64,000 nucleotides of DNA, from contig NZ_JYMR01000045.1 of NCBI RefSeq assembly GCF_000938255.1, forward strand, positions 62,001 through 126,000. The letters run 5' to 3'. The notes below the pieces were generated by a model, which made no database searches, was not told the origin of the DNA, and saw nothing but the letters and a program-made list of their open reading frames with translations. The translations under genes were made by a program, and so were the position numbers. Origin of the DNA: Bradyrhizobium sp. LTSP849. Its GTDB lineage: Bacteria; Pseudomonadota; Alphaproteobacteria; Rhizobiales; Xanthobacteraceae. Positions 36,873-44,962 of this stretch are shown in pieces (position 1 is the first letter of the stretch; every line of letters starts with the position of its first letter).

Positions 36873-37082
36873 ATGGCACAGTTTCTAGCATTGCGAATAT
36901 CCAGCCTCGCGATCACGGCGAGCGTTCTGCTCGGCGCGAGCTCAGCCCTTGCCTCGCAGGGGCCGGGCGTCGAAGGCGGCACTGCAAGCCCGCTGACGCA
37001 GCTGGTGATGGCGATCCTGGTCTATGGCGCCTCAGCACTCATCGTCGGCGCAGGACTGATCGGCGCGCTCCGCAGGCATTGA
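36873..37082 (+). CDS. small membrane protein, 69 aa
   Basis: MAQFLALRISSLAITASVLL forms a signal or first membrane segment; a second hydrophobic segment is near residues 46-65 (LVMAILVYGASALIVGAGLIG). An AGGAG sits 6 bases before the ATG at 36873, so I favour this over in-frame ATGs at 36858 and 36867. Function unknown. Confidence 0.6.
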   Translation: MAQFLALRISSLAITASVLLGASSALASQGPGVEGGTASPLTQLVMAILVYGASALIVGAGLIGALRRH

Positions 37083-37090
37083 ACGAAGCG

Positions 37091-37402
37091 TCAGCCCCGG
37101 CGCCAGTAGCAGCTCATGCGCGGCACGATCACGGTGCCGCTCGGCCTATATTCCTGCACATAGGTCGCGTTGCACTCGCGGACTGCATCGGGGCCGGGGT
37201 TGTAGCGCGGATAGACGCCGTCCGGGCTGTAATAGGGGGTGACGCGCAGGCGCGTCTGAGGCCGCTTGCGCGGCGGCGGGGCATCGGGCGAGCCAGCCTG
37301 GGCTATACGAACTTCGGTGCCAGCCGTCTGGGCCTCCGCGGGGACGCAAAACTGCGAAAACAACCCCATGCACAGTAGCGTCAGCGCTGTTTTCGCTCGC
37401 AT
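37091..37402 (-). CDS. secreted hypothetical protein with conserved Cys pair
   Basis: A 103-residue protein with signal peptide MRAKTALTLLCMGLFSQF (cut near AEA). The mature part is PPPRKRPQTRLRVTPYYSPD, then YPRYNPGPDAVRECNATYVQ and a closing VPRMSCYWRRG. Two cysteines, in VRECNA and MSCYW, could form a disulfide. I do not recognise a domain, although the pattern looks conserved rather than random. It converges with the 69-aa gene with 8 bases between stops. Confidence 0.65.
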   Translation of the reverse strand: MRAKTALTLLCMGLFSQFCVPAEAQTAGTEVRIAQAGSPDAPPPRKRPQTRLRVTPYYSPDGVYPRYNPGPDAVRECNATYVQEYRPSGTVIVPRMSCYWRRG

Positions 37403-37524
37403 TTTACCGCCCACCTGAAAGGTCCCGTTCGAGGCCCACGCTCCCCGTTTTGGCGGCGCCCGTCAACCTCGCCGCGCTTATAAAGCCAGATGCATCAGCG
37501 GGAAAGCCGCGCTAAGAGGGGCCC

Positions 37525-37923
37525 ATGTGGACGGAATTGAAAGCGCCCTCGCTAGCCGAGATGGAAGTGACGGCGCACGACATCTTCGAGCGGCTGCCAG
37601 CGGAGTTTCGCAGCCTCTGTGAGGGCGTGATCATCCGCGTCGACGACTTCCCCACCGAGGAGGTTTTGGACGAGATGGAATGCGAGAGCGAGTTCGACCT
37701 GCTCGGCCTGTTCCAGGGCGTCGGCCTGCCCCAGCAAAGCTTCGGCGATGTGGCGCGGCTGCCCAACATGGTCTGGCTCTACCGCCGGCCGATCCTGGAC
37801 TATTGGGCCGAGCACGACGAGAGCCTCGGCCACATCGTCCGCCACGTCCTGATCCACGAGATCGGCCACCATTTCGGCCTCTCGGACGACGATATGGCGG
37901 CGATTGAGGCGCAAGCAGACTAG
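37525..37923 (+). CDS. metallopeptidase family protein (zincin-like)
   Basis: A 132-residue protein of the minimal zinc-peptidase family (DUF1025-like). The zinc motif is HEIGHHFGLSDDDM near residues 112-125. The N-terminal part includes SLAEMEVTAHDIFERLPAEF. No signal peptide. Enzyme activity is plausible but not shown. It lies about 80 bases upstream of leuD. Confidence 0.88.
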   Translation: MWTELKAPSLAEMEVTAHDIFERLPAEFRSLCEGVIIRVDDFPTEEVLDEMECESEFDLLGLFQGVGLPQQSFGDVARLPNMVWLYRRPILDYWAEHDESLGHIVRHVLIHEIGHHFGLSDDDMAAIEAQAD

Positions 37924-38002
37924 ATCTGCCGAATTCGGCCTAGGATTCGGGCCCCGATCGCGATAAATACGCGGTCCCTAACCACCCTCGGGAAGCGCAA
38001 CC

Positions 38003-38608
38003 ATGGACAAGTTCACCACGCTGGAAGGCGTCGCGGCGCCGCTGAAGATCATCAATGTCGACACCGACATGATCATTCCGAAGCAGTACCTCAAGACCAT
38101 CAAGCGCACCGGCCTTGGCAAGGGGCTCTTCTCGGAGCAGCGCTACAAGGACGACGGCAGCGAGAATCCGGATTTCGTGCTCAACCAGCCGGCCTATCGC
38201 AAGACGAAGGTACTGGTGGCCGGCGACAATTTCGGCTGCGGCTCGAGCCGCGAGCACGCGCCCTGGGCGCTGCTCGATTTCGGCATCCGCTGCGTGATCT
38301 CGACCTCGTTCGGCGACATCTTCTACAACAACTGCTTCAAGAACGGCATTCTGCCGATCCGCGTCTCCCAGGAAGACCTCGACAAGCTGTTCGACGACGC
38401 CGAGCGCGGCGCCAACGCGACGCTGACGATCGACCTGCCGAACCAGGAGATCCGCGGTCCCGACGGCGGCACGGTCAAGTTCGAGATCGACCCGTTCCGC
38501 AAGCACTGCCTGATCAACGGCCTCGACGACATCGGTCTCACGATGGAGAAGAAGGCCTCGATCGACACCTATGAGGAGAAGCTCAAGCACGAACGCGCCT
38601 GGGCCTAA
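38003..38608 (+). CDS. leuD: 3-isopropylmalate dehydratase small subunit
   Basis: A 201-residue subunit that completes isopropylmalate isomerase with LeuC. MDKFTTLEGVAAPLKIINVD opens it, and DNFGCGSSREHAPWALLDFG (about residues 74-93) is the swivelling-domain signature. A terminator follows 17 bases downstream. Confidence 0.97.
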   Translation: MDKFTTLEGVAAPLKIINVDTDMIIPKQYLKTIKRTGLGKGLFSEQRYKDDGSENPDFVLNQPAYRKTKVLVAGDNFGCGSSREHAPWALLDFGIRCVISTSFGDIFYNNCFKNGILPIRVSQEDLDKLFDDAERGANATLTIDLPNQEIRGPDGGTVKFEIDPFRKHCLINGLDDIGLTMEKKASIDTYEEKLKHERAWA

Positions 38609-38625
38609 GCTCGACTTTTCGTTCA

Positions 38626-38656
38626 AGCCCCGGTGCCACGAGCGCCGGGGCTTTTT
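38626..38656 (+). terminator. rho-independent terminator after leuD
   Basis: AGCCCCGG, 11-base loop, CCGGGGCT, then TTTTTC. Confidence 0.9.
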
Positions 38657-38689
38657 CTTTGCCCAAAATATCCCGTATAGCTTCCGCCC

Positions 38690-39475
38690 ATGCTGCCCGA
38701 GATCGTCACCTTCTGGCATGGCCCGATGGACGCACTGCGCCAGACCTGTCTGCGCTCGCAGCTTGCGGCCGGCCACAAGGTCACGGTCTACAGCTTCGAC
38801 ACGATTCCCGGCCTGCCCGCGGGCGTCGGCAACTCAGATGCCGAGGCGATCCTGCCGCATGCGTTCTCCGAACGGCTGCGGCCGCCGCAGCCGGACGGCA
38901 GCTGGCGCGACTGGACCACGCTTCAGTTCAGCGACTTCTTCCGCATGAAGCTGATGGCGAAGAGCCTCGGTCTCTGGCTCGATGCCGACGTACTGCTGCT
39001 CAAGCCCGCAACGATCGACCCGGCAAAACCCTACTTCGCCTGGGAGCGGCCGCGTCAGCTCGGCAACTCCGTGATCTATCTGCCGCCCGAGCACGGCATC
39101 GTCACCGCGTTCGAAGATCTGATGGAGCAGGAAGAGCTGACGCCAAACTGGCTGTCGCTGCGCCATCGCATCACCTTTGCGATGCGCCGCCTGCGCGGCG
39201 GTTCGAACCGCCTCTCGGATATTCGTGTTGCGATCTTCGGGCCGGCGGCGCTGACCGCACTCGCCCGCCGCACCGGCGAATTGCAGAACGCCCTGCCGAA
39301 GCAGTCGTTCTACGCCGTGCATGCCGAGCCAAAACTTTTCTTCGATCCCTCGAGCTATCTCGGCCTCGTCACCGACCCCGAGATCATCGGCCTGCACATC
39401 TCGCCCAAGGGGCGCGGCGGCGAGAAGCCGATCCCGGGCAGCCTGTATGCTTGGGCGGCGGAGCGGTTTGGTTAG
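38690..39475 (+). CDS. glycosyltransferase with DXD motif (GT32-like)
   Basis: A 261-residue protein with VTFWHGPMDALRQTCLRSQL at the start and the sugar-nucleotide motif GLWLDADVLLLKP near residue 94. This fits the Gly_transf_sug (GT32-like) family that adds sugars to polysaccharides or lipids. No membrane segment is seen. The acceptor is unknown. It is a lone gene just after leuD's terminator. Confidence 0.8.
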   Translation: MLPEIVTFWHGPMDALRQTCLRSQLAAGHKVTVYSFDTIPGLPAGVGNSDAEAILPHAFSERLRPPQPDGSWRDWTTLQFSDFFRMKLMAKSLGLWLDADVLLLKPATIDPAKPYFAWERPRQLGNSVIYLPPEHGIVTAFEDLMEQEELTPNWLSLRHRITFAMRRLRGGSNRLSDIRVAIFGPAALTALARRTGELQNALPKQSFYAVHAEPKLFFDPSSYLGLVTDPEIIGLHISPKGRGGEKPIPGSLYAWAAERFG

Positions 39476-39476
39476 G

Positions 39477-39602
39477 TCTCTTGCCCCGGACGCAGCGCAG
39501 CGCGAAGCGGTGCGATGCTGAGCCGGGGCCCAGTATTGCGGCGAGATGGGTCCCGGCTCTGCGGGGCGGCACTTCGCGCCGCACCGCGTCCGGGACAAGA
39601 GA
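39477..39602. repeat. palindromic repeat (family G)
   Basis: Arms TCTCTTGCCCCGGACGC and GCGTCCGGGACAAGAGA, inner GAAGCGGTGCG / CGCACCGCG-like parts. It begins 2 bases after the glycosyltransferase stop. Confidence 0.85.
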
Positions 39603-39675
39603 GCATTTTGATCCAGCGCAACGCACATCTGCACCACTGCGCTCTAATTCGGCTCCAATCGCACGCGCCCAATGA

Positions 39676-39765
39676 AGCTTCGAGTCCTTGGCCGCCTGGC
39701 TAAAGCAGCGCCGCGAGATGAACGAGATGGGGCAGCTCGATCGCGCCGACCTCGCGCCGAGCTGA
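39676..39765 (+). pseudogene. possible remnant of a small DUF6455/DUF1127-like gene
   Basis: Between the repeat and the membrane gene, one frame reads SFESLAAWLKQRREMNEMGQ then LDRADLAPS and a stop. This resembles the N-terminal core of small alphaproteobacterial proteins of the WLxxRRExNEL..LDRAELA type. A stop lies directly upstream in frame and no start is visible, so it would be a fragment. Low confidence; chance similarity is possible. Confidence 0.25.
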
Positions 39766-39778
39766 GGTCCAGAGCCTT

Positions 39779-40225
39779 CTATGTACGGCGGGACTTCAAG
39801 CGATCGAAGCACTTCTTCGCGATCGTGTCCGACAACGTCTCTCTGATCGCGCGGCCACGGGCGAGCCTCCAGCCCGCGCGCCAACCATCAAAAAAGCCGA
39901 TAACGGACGCAACGAGCACGACGATGACCACGCCAAGAGCGATGAGAATCGTGACTGCAATAACGACCGGATTTTGGGTTGTTGAGGTGCTGGGCTCAAG
40001 AAACCAACTGAGAGCCGCGGCGAGCAGCAACATCACCATGACGGCCGGCAACGCCATAATTTGATAGGCAAACACAAAAGGAAATGTTGAGGCCATCGCC
40101 AGCGACATCGGCCATGCCGAAGAGCGTGTTCGCGGAGCCAGGAACATGAGACCTGCCGCGCACCAAATGATACATGCCACCAGGATCCACATAGCCAGCG
40201 CGGACATGTAGAGCACTATCTGCAT
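39779..40225 (-). CDS. hypothetical membrane protein, 148 aa
   Basis: Three or four predicted membrane segments: about residues 3-28 (LYMSALAMWILVACIIWCAA), 53-75 and 86-112. A basic cytoplasmic tail ends DRLKSRRT. No known family recognised. Its start follows the stop of the barstar-like gene by 11 bases, so the two are likely one operon. Local sequence is less GC-rich than the surroundings by eye, which may point to more recent arrival. Confidence 0.65.
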   Translation of the reverse strand: MQIVLYMSALAMWILVACIIWCAAGLMFLAPRTRSSAWPMSLAMASTFPFVFAYQIMALPAVMVMLLLAAALSWFLEPSTSTTQNPVVIAVTILIALGVVIVVLVASVIGFFDGWRAGWRLARGRAIRETLSDTIAKKCFDRLKSRRT

Positions 40226-40236
40226 ACATCGGCGCC

Positions 40237-40545
40237 CTAATTTCCGATCGCAAGACTGACCGCAACGTCCTCACCCGTTCGCGCAAGTCTACGAACACGC
40301 GTCCTCTCAACCGCCGATGAAACTGCGCGAATCAAATCTATCACTTCAGGCGCCAGTTTGGTCGCATTCACGACCTTGATCACGTAGGGAGGCTTGAGCG
40401 CGTTAATGCCGCCTGCGACCATGGAGTCCACGAAAGCAACCACGTTTGAACCATGCCATTCCGGCGCTCCCAACGCCGCCTTGAGCGCTGACACAAAATC
40501 AGGAGGCGTTCTCCAATTGGAAGCGTCGAGCTCTATGGTGCGCAT
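40237..40545 (-). CDS. barstar-like (RNase inhibitor family) protein
   Basis: A 102-residue protein. MRTIELDASNWRTPPDFVSA, ALGAPEWHGSNVVAFVDSM (about residues 26-44) and LKPPYVIKVVNA follow the barstar pattern (short strand, helix, PxxxGxNxxAxxD). Barstar-family proteins bind and block ribonucleases, or serve as immunity proteins against toxins with such domains. No barnase-like gene is nearby. The start was placed at the ATG before RTIEL because upstream in-frame residues come from antisense of the lyase gene. Tentative, from pattern only. Confidence 0.65.
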   Translation of the reverse strand: MRTIELDASNWRTPPDFVSALKAALGAPEWHGSNVVAFVDSMVAGGINALKPPYVIKVVNATKLAPEVIDLIRAVSSAVERTRVRRLARTGEDVAVSLAIGN

Positions 40546-40579
40546 AGCAATACGATCAGCCTCCTCAGTTGGCCGCGCC

Positions 40580-41461
40580 TCAGCCCTTCCCCATCGCCGC
40601 AATCGCATCCGCAATCTCGATCGTGCGCTTTGCCATGTCGGCGTGCAGCCGCTCCACCATTGCGCCGTCGAGCCGGATCGCGCCGCGCGAGACGTTCTCC
40701 GGCAATTCGAACGCTGCAATGATCTTTCGGGCGCGCGCGACTTCCTCTTCCGGCGGCGTGAAGATCGCGTTGCAGGCCTCGATCTGCGAGGGGTGGATCA
40801 GGGTCTTGCCGTCAAAGCCGAGGTCGCGGCCTTGCGCGCATTCGGTGGCAAAACCGTCCGGATTGTTGATGTCGCTGTAGGGGCCGTCGAGGATTTCGAG
40901 GCCGTGGGCGCGCGTCGCCAGGATGCAGTGGGTGATCATCGGGATCATCGCGGCGCGACCGGGCAGCATCTTGATCCGCGTTTCGCGCGAGATGTCATTC
41001 GGGCCGAACACGAAGCCTGACAGTCGCGTCTTGGGATCACGACCGGCCTCGGCCAGCTCCTCGGCATGCAGCACCGCGCGCGCGGTCTCGATCATGGCCC
41101 AGACTTTTACGGTCGGCGCGGCGCCGAGCTCGGCAAGGCGGCGGCCGATCGTGTCGAGGTCCTCAATGCTTGAGACTTTTGGAACCAGGATGCCATCCGG
41201 CGAGGCCTTGGCAGCCATCGCGACGTCATCGGCCCACCAGGGCGTGTCGAGGCCGTTAGTCCGGATCAAGATCTCGCGCTTGCCAAACCCCTTGGCCGCA
41301 ATCGCGGCGGCGATCTGGTCGCGCGCGACCGCCTTCGCATCGGGGGCGACGGAGTCTTCCAGATCCAGAATCAGCCCGTCGGCGGCGAGATTCTGCGCCT
41401 TTTCCAGCGCGCGGGGGTTGGAGCCGGGCATGAACAGGTGGCTGCGGCGCGGGCGGGTCAT
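40580..41461 (-). CDS. HpcH/HpaI/CitE-family CoA ester lyase
   Basis: A 293-residue aldolase/lyase of the citrate lyase beta-like group. MTRPRRSHLFMPGSNPRALE, LILDLEDSVAPDAK (metal and CoA site), ILIRTNGLDTPWW, and FGPNDISRETR are visible, with GKTLIHPSQIEACNAIF near residue 240. Related enzymes cleave malyl-CoA, citramalyl-CoA or methylmalyl-CoA; the exact substrate is not clear. It is divergent from the carbonic anhydrase gene. Confidence 0.9.
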   Translation of the reverse strand: MTRPRRSHLFMPGSNPRALEKAQNLAADGLILDLEDSVAPDAKAVARDQIAAAIAAKGFGKREILIRTNGLDTPWWADDVAMAAKASPDGILVPKVSSIEDLDTIGRRLAELGAAPTVKVWAMIETARAVLHAEELAEAGRDPKTRLSGFVFGPNDISRETRIKMLPGRAAMIPMITHCILATRAHGLEILDGPYSDINNPDGFATECAQGRDLGFDGKTLIHPSQIEACNAIFTPPEEEVARARKIIAAFELPENVSRGAIRLDGAMVERLHADMAKRTIEIADAIAAMGKG

Positions 41462-41572
41462 GCAAGCGTTCCTTCCGGTTTCCTCGTCTCTATTCTGACC
41501 GAAGCCGATAGCATCTGGCTTGCCTATTCGAAAGGCTTGTTCGTCCCTCTGGTCTATGGTTAGGCATAGGCC

Positions 41573-42217
41573 ATGATCACATTCCCTGAGCACTTGCTGG
41601 AAGGCTACAAGGCCTTCGCCACCCAGCGGCTGCCGACCGAGCAGAGCCGCTATCGCGAGCTGTCGGTGAAGGGGCAGTTCCCGGAAGTGATGGTGATCGG
41701 CTGCTGCGACAGCCGCGTCTCGCCCGAAGTGATCTTCGATGTCGGGCCGGGCGAGTTGTTCGTTGTCCGCAACATCGCCAATCTGGTGCCGGTTTATCAG
41801 CCCGACGGCAACGCGCATGGCGTCTCGGCCGCGCTGGAATATGCCGTGACGGTGCTGAAGGTGAAGCACATCGTCGTGCTCGGCCACGCGCAATGCGGCG
41901 GCATCCGCGCCTTTGTCGACAAGATCGAGCCGCTCACGCCCGGCGATTTCATCGGCAAATGGATGCAGATGTTCATCAAGCCGGGTGAAGTGGTCGAGCA
42001 GCGCGAGCGCGAGACCATGGCGCAATTCGTCGAGCGCATCGAGAAGGCCGCGGTGTTCCGCAGCCTGGAAAACCTGATGACGTTCCCGTTCGTGCAGAAG
42101 GCCGTGGACTCAGGCCAGATGCAGACCCACGGCGCCTATTTCGGCGTCGCGGAGGGATCGCTGTTCGTGCTGGACAAGGTCGCGAAGGAATTCAAGAGCG
42201 TGCGCGACGCGGCGTGA
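41573..42217 (+). CDS. beta-class carbonic anhydrase
   Basis: A 214-residue zinc enzyme that interconverts CO2 and bicarbonate. Zinc ligands and active site are visible: MVIGCCDSRVSPEVIFD (about residues 38-54) and VLGHAQCGGIRAF (about 102-114). It is of the usual bacterial length. A family F repeat begins 3 bases after the stop. Confidence 0.95.
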   Translation: MITFPEHLLEGYKAFATQRLPTEQSRYRELSVKGQFPEVMVIGCCDSRVSPEVIFDVGPGELFVVRNIANLVPVYQPDGNAHGVSAALEYAVTVLKVKHIVVLGHAQCGGIRAFVDKIEPLTPGDFIGKWMQMFIKPGEVVEQRERETMAQFVERIEKAAVFRSLENLMTFPFVQKAVDSGQMQTHGAYFGVAEGSLFVLDKVAKEFKSVRDAA

Positions 42218-42220
42218 ATT

Positions 42221-42312
42221 CGTAGGGTGGGCAAAGGCGCAACGCGCCGTGCCCACCGTCTTCTTCAATTGAAACGCAGGTGGTGGGCACGCTTCGCTTT
42301 GCCCACCCTACG
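42221..42312. repeat. palindromic repeat (family F, copy 2)
   Basis: Arms CGTAGGGTGGGCAAAGGCGC and GCTTTGCCCACCCTACG with inner GTGCCCACC / GGTGGGCAC. It lies between convergent genes. Confidence 0.93.
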
Positions 42313-42321
42313 ACAGCGGAG

Positions 42322-43356
42322 TTACGCCGCCTTCTTCTTCGCGCTGATCAGCTTGCGGTTGATCAGGACTTCCGCGATCTGGATCGCGTTGAGTGCGGCA
42401 CCCTTGCGCAGATTGTCGGACACGCACCACAGCACCAGGCCGTTCTCCACGGTCGCATCCTCGCGAATGCGGCTGATATAGGTGGCGTCCTCGCCGGCTG
42501 CTTCATACGGCGTGGCGTAGCCGCCGGGCTCATGCTTGTCGATGACGAGACAGCCGGGCGCCTTGCGCAGGATGTCACGCGCTTCGTCGACGGTGATCGG
42601 ATTCTCGAACTCGATGTTGACGGCTTCGGAGTGGCCGACGAACACCGGCACGCGCACGCAGGTCGCGGAGAGCTTGATCTTGGGATCAAGAATCTTCTTG
42701 GTCTCCATCATCATCTTCCACTCTTCCTTGGTGTAGCCGTCCTCCATGAAGACGTCGATGTGGGGGATGACGTTGAAGGCGATGCGCGCGGGGAATTTCT
42801 TGTTGACCAGCTCCTGGTTGGTGTAGACGGCCTTGGTCTGCGAGAACAGTTCGTCCATCGCGTCCTTGCCGGCGCCCGACACCGATTGATAGGTCGAAAC
42901 CACGACGCGCTTGATGGTCGCCTTGTCATGCAAGGGCTTCAGCGCGACCACGAGCTGCGCGGTCGAGCAGTTCGGGTTGGCGATGATGTTCTTCTTCTTG
43001 AAGCCCGCCGCCGCATCCGCGTTCACTTCCGGCACGATCAGCGGCACATCCGGATCCATGCGCCAGGCGGAGGAATTGTCGATCACGACGGTGCCGGCGG
43101 CGCCGATCTTCGGCGACCATTCCCTCGACACGTCGCCGCCCGCCGACATCAGGCAGATGTCCACATCGGAGAAATCATAGTGCTCGAGCGCCTTACACTT
43201 CAGGGTGCGGTCGCCATAGGAGACCTCGACGCCCAAGCTGCGGCGTGACGCCAATGCCACGACCTCGTCCGCGGGGAATTTGCGCTCATCGAGAATGTTG
43301 AGCATTTCCCGTCCGACATTGCCGGTCGCGCCGACGACTGCGACTTTGTAACCCAT
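42322..43356 (-). CDS. asd: aspartate-semialdehyde dehydrogenase
   Basis: A 344-residue enzyme that makes aspartate semialdehyde for lysine, threonine and methionine synthesis. MGYKVAVVGATGNVGREMLN (NADP site) and NPNCSTAQLVVALKPLHD, with the catalytic cysteine near residue 130, are visible. SVSGAGKDAMDEL and ATCVRVPVFVGHSEAV are also typical. Confidence 0.97.
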   Translation of the reverse strand: MGYKVAVVGATGNVGREMLNILDERKFPADEVVALASRRSLGVEVSYGDRTLKCKALEHYDFSDVDICLMSAGGDVSREWSPKIGAAGTVVIDNSSAWRMDPDVPLIVPEVNADAAAGFKKKNIIANPNCSTAQLVVALKPLHDKATIKRVVVSTYQSVSGAGKDAMDELFSQTKAVYTNQELVNKKFPARIAFNVIPHIDVFMEDGYTKEEWKMMMETKKILDPKIKLSATCVRVPVFVGHSEAVNIEFENPITVDEARDILRKAPGCLVIDKHEPGGYATPYEAAGEDATYISRIREDATVENGLVLWCVSDNLRKGAALNAIQIAEVLINRKLISAKKKAA

Positions 43357-43472
43357 CGTTCACTCTCCGATGAAAAAGCTCGTTCCTGAAGCTGACGCTT
43401 AAACAGGAAGAGCAGCGCTTCTATGCGAGAACCGGCCTCAAGACAACGTTGGACCATGCCCGAAGGCCGTGG

Positions 43473-44261
43473 ATGCAGTCGCCTGAGGCCAGCACGGCCG
43501 CAACCCCCACCCAGATCCATCTTGCGCTCGCCAATTTCGCCGACGAGGTCGTCGGTACGCTGGCGCGCCTGTTCCTCTATGTGGGTGTCCTGGTGCTGTT
43601 TGCCATCCTTGGCCTTGCTGCGCTCGGCCAGCTGCCGAGCCTGCGAGACGATGAGCCCGCGCAGAAACCGAGCTGGAGCGAGGCCTCCCATTCGCATCCG
43701 GCCTTCGCCGTCAGTCGTCCGGATTCATCAGAAAAAACAGCCTCTTACATCATCCTCAGGCACCCCGAAGGCGGCCGCAGGGACGTGATGCGCTGGACCG
43801 GCGAGGCCGACAAGCCTGTCGCCGAGCTTGAAATCTACCGGGAAGGTGCCGAATTCGATGTGGCTCGCCCGGCGACCGCGGATTTGGCCGTCCGGATGGG
43901 CCTGGACGCAGGTGCCTTGCTTGAGCAGGCTGGCCTGATCGACACGAAATTCGGACCCGTCGTGCTGTTCCGTCCCAGCGCCACGGCGAAGGGGACCCAG
44001 GCTTGCCTCGGCTATCTCAAGCGCAATGAGGAGCCCGCGCTCCAGATCTCCGGCTTCTCCTGCCAGGGCGACACGCTGCCCGCCCAGCGCGCGGCGATCG
44101 CCTGCACGCTGAACCGGCTGACGCAGCTCGCCTCGGGCAACGACCCGAAGCTGGCGGAATTGTTCGCCCATGCCGAGCTCAAGCGCCGCGCATGCGACCC
44201 GGCGGGGTCGTCGGACTGGCTGCTGGGCGCCGCGAACGCGCAATTGCGCGGGGCGCTCTAG
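43473..44261 (+). CDS. hypothetical single-span membrane protein
   Basis: A 262-residue protein with one membrane helix (about residues 32-55, LFLYVGVLVLFAILGLAALG) and a mainly soluble remainder. Cysteines appear in QACLGYL, GFSCQGD, AIACTLN and RRACDPAG, possibly as disulfides if the C-terminal part is periplasmic. I do not recognise a domain. The gene is divergent from asd. Confidence 0.75.
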   Translation: MQSPEASTAATPTQIHLALANFADEVVGTLARLFLYVGVLVLFAILGLAALGQLPSLRDDEPAQKPSWSEASHSHPAFAVSRPDSSEKTASYIILRHPEGGRRDVMRWTGEADKPVAELEIYREGAEFDVARPATADLAVRMGLDAGALLEQAGLIDTKFGPVVLFRPSATAKGTQACLGYLKRNEEPALQISGFSCQGDTLPAQRAAIACTLNRLTQLASGNDPKLAELFAHAELKRRACDPAGSSDWLLGAANAQLRGAL

Positions 44262-44418
44262 ATCGCCATCCAGCTCAAGTGGCTGGTTTGCATGCAACTT
44301 TTGACCGCACCCCTCATTATTCCGACGTGGTGTGACCCAATAGACCTAGTTGCAGCCACCCCGGCCGGGCTAGTATGGGCGTGAAATCGATTGGCGGCTT
44401 GCCGCTGAAGGGGACGTG

Positions 44419-44799
44419 ATGAGCTCGAAATTCTCCGCGACTAATCTGGCGACCTGGCTTGCGGCGGGCGCCGTCATCGCCGTGGCCCTCGCGACGCCGG
44501 CTTCGGCCGATACCAAGAAGCCGCGCACTGACGATCGCGGCCGGACCTATTACGGACCGAGCGGTCCCAACGCGGTCTATCAGCAGGGACGCACCCGTCT
44601 CTATGTGAGCAAGCGCTCCTGGCTCGACGGCGGCACCGAGGTCAATCCGGGCGACCGCAAGTTCTCCGACTACGCCTTCCCGCCGGCTGTCGGCTATCCG
44701 TCGTTCGCCCGCGAGAACAACAATCGCCCGATCGATCGCCAGCCACTCCCCACGCCGGCCGACCTCGGCGGCTATCCGCAGAATTTCCCGCTGTACTGA
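44419..44799 (+). CDS. secreted hypothetical protein, 126 aa
   Basis: A signal peptide (about residues 1-30, ending TPASA) is followed by a polar, Pro/Tyr-rich mature part: RGRTYYGPSGPNAVYQQGRT, SKRSWLDGGTEV and LGGYPQNFPLY. Function unknown. A GTG sits just before the ATG; the ATG is favoured. A strong terminator follows. Confidence 0.75.
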   Translation: MSSKFSATNLATWLAAGAVIAVALATPASADTKKPRTDDRGRTYYGPSGPNAVYQQGRTRLYVSKRSWLDGGTEVNPGDRKFSDYAFPPAVGYPSFARENNNRPIDRQPLPTPADLGGYPQNFPLY

Positions 44800-44823
44800 G
44801 GCGGACGCGACCTATCGAATCAA

Positions 44824-44852
44824 AATGGCCGGGCTCGCGCCCGGCCATTTTT
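44824..44852 (+). terminator. rho-independent terminator
   Basis: An 11-bp stem AATGGCCGGGC / GCCCGGCCATT with a TCGC loop and a T run. It lies 25 bases after the secreted protein's stop and 9 bases before a family F repeat. Confidence 0.92.
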
Positions 44853-44860
44853 GTTGGCGC

Positions 44861-44953
44861 CGTAGGGTGGGCAAAGGCGCCCTTGCGCCGTGCCCACGAT
44901 CTCTCTCGATCGCGAAAAATGCGTGGGCACGCTTGCGCTTTGCCCACCCTACG
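44861..44953. repeat. palindromic repeat (family F, copy 3)
   Basis: Arms CGTAGGGTGGGCAAAGGCGC and GCTTTGCCCACCCTACG. It lies between convergent genes, right after a terminator. Confidence 0.93.
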
Positions 44954-44962
44954 ATTCCTGTT

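Noticed and set aside
41462..42025. N-terminal extension of the CitE-like lyase
   Set aside because: The extra codons are antisense to the carbonic anhydrase gene; MTRPRRSHLFMPG is the normal family start.
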